Position numbers and translations under genes: made by a program. A stretch of DNA of 64,000 nt from Pseudonocardiaceae bacterium YIM PH 21723 (GTDB lineage: Bacteria > Actinomycetota > Actinomycetes > Mycobacteriales > Pseudonocardiaceae). Under the pieces are notes generated by a model that had not been told where the DNA came from, did no database searches, and saw nothing but the letters and a program-made list of their open reading frames with translations. The DNA is taken from NCBI GenBank assembly GCA_003600225.1, contig QZFT01000045.1, positions 1-64,000 of the forward strand, written 5' to 3'. Below are positions 63,910 through 64,000 of the stretch, one piece after another (positions within the stretch are counted from its first letter, which is position 1; each line of letters starts with the position of its first letter).

Positions 63910-64000
63910 TCAGCCGACGCCGGCAGACGCGAGCAGTCCAGGCACGGTCTTGGTCGTGTTGTGACGGAAGATATTGACCGCACCTACGACCTGATCGGCA
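63910..64000 (-). CDS. C-terminal end of an unidentified gene cut by the window edge
   Basis: The last 29 codons are visible, ending VPGLLASAGVG and stop, with AVNIFRHNTTKT before. The sequence is not repeat-like and I cannot assign a family. It is followed by a strong terminator. Its orientation matches the DUF1702 operon, so it is upstream of it and possibly in the same cluster. Confidence 0.5.
   Translation of the reverse strand, partial: ADQVVGAVNIFRHNTTKTVPGLLASAGVG

Overview
This is high-GC DNA with strong third-position G/C bias, many GTG starts and ATGA/GTGA start-stop overlaps. It encodes a RamB/AceA/AceB glyoxylate locus, SARP/BTAD-type and MmyB-type regulators, a NACHT NTPase and an XRE-ImmA-MAB_1171c module. 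These features point to a filamentous actinomycete, most likely of the order Pseudonocardiales; the genus cannot be fixed from sequence alone. The first 14 bases equal the 3' part of an Illumina adapter, so the window probably begins at a contig end.

Region 1 (0-31.8 kb) is mostly chromosomal metabolism. In order it holds: a VanX-like dipeptidase and P450; a secreted unknown protein; two tandem trypsin-like proteins, one of which has lost two catalytic residues; ramB divergent from aceA-aceB and a methylisocitrate-lyase-like gene without its catalytic cysteine; a CPBP protease/NAD-binding pair; a P450-BM3-type fusion with an MFS gene; an S33 peptidase with a two-component system; a TetR/peroxiredoxin pair; an MmyB-regulator/SDR pair; a leuA-ABC-Nudix operon; a GntR-GH3-enolase operon; and an SDR behind a MerR-type promoter. 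Three copies of a ~55-bp dyad and two other repeat families lie between these genes.

Region 2 (31.8-48.8 kb) is accessory. It has a methyltransferase remnant, a TfoX-like gene, a 1730-residue NACHT protein with a possible amyloid-type N-terminal motif, a flavin monooxygenase, and an XRE / ImmA-IrrE protease / MAB_1171c membrane-protein cassette. A 3' remnant of a tRNA-Val(CAC)-like gene follows and suggests integration. Two TetR-controlled flavoprotein loci come next, each with readable operators; one carries the tail of a deleted SDR. A DUF998 membrane protein and an HxlR regulator close the region.

Region 3 (48.9-64 kb, continuing past the right edge) looks like a specialised-metabolite or resistance island with more mixed base composition. 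It contains a cation/proton antiporter, a flavin-dependent halogenase-like enzyme, a BTAD regulator, an SRPBCC protein, a second HxlR regulator, two DHA2-type MFS exporters, remnants of a haloalkane dehalogenase and of two insertion sequences, and an operon of four consecutive DUF1702 paralogues that reads into the second exporter. No polyketide synthase or NRPS is visible in the window. The DUF1702 quartet with exporter, halogenase and antiporter is the best candidate for an undescribed system. The NACHT gene and the XRE-ImmA-MAB_1171c cassette are the second and third candidates.
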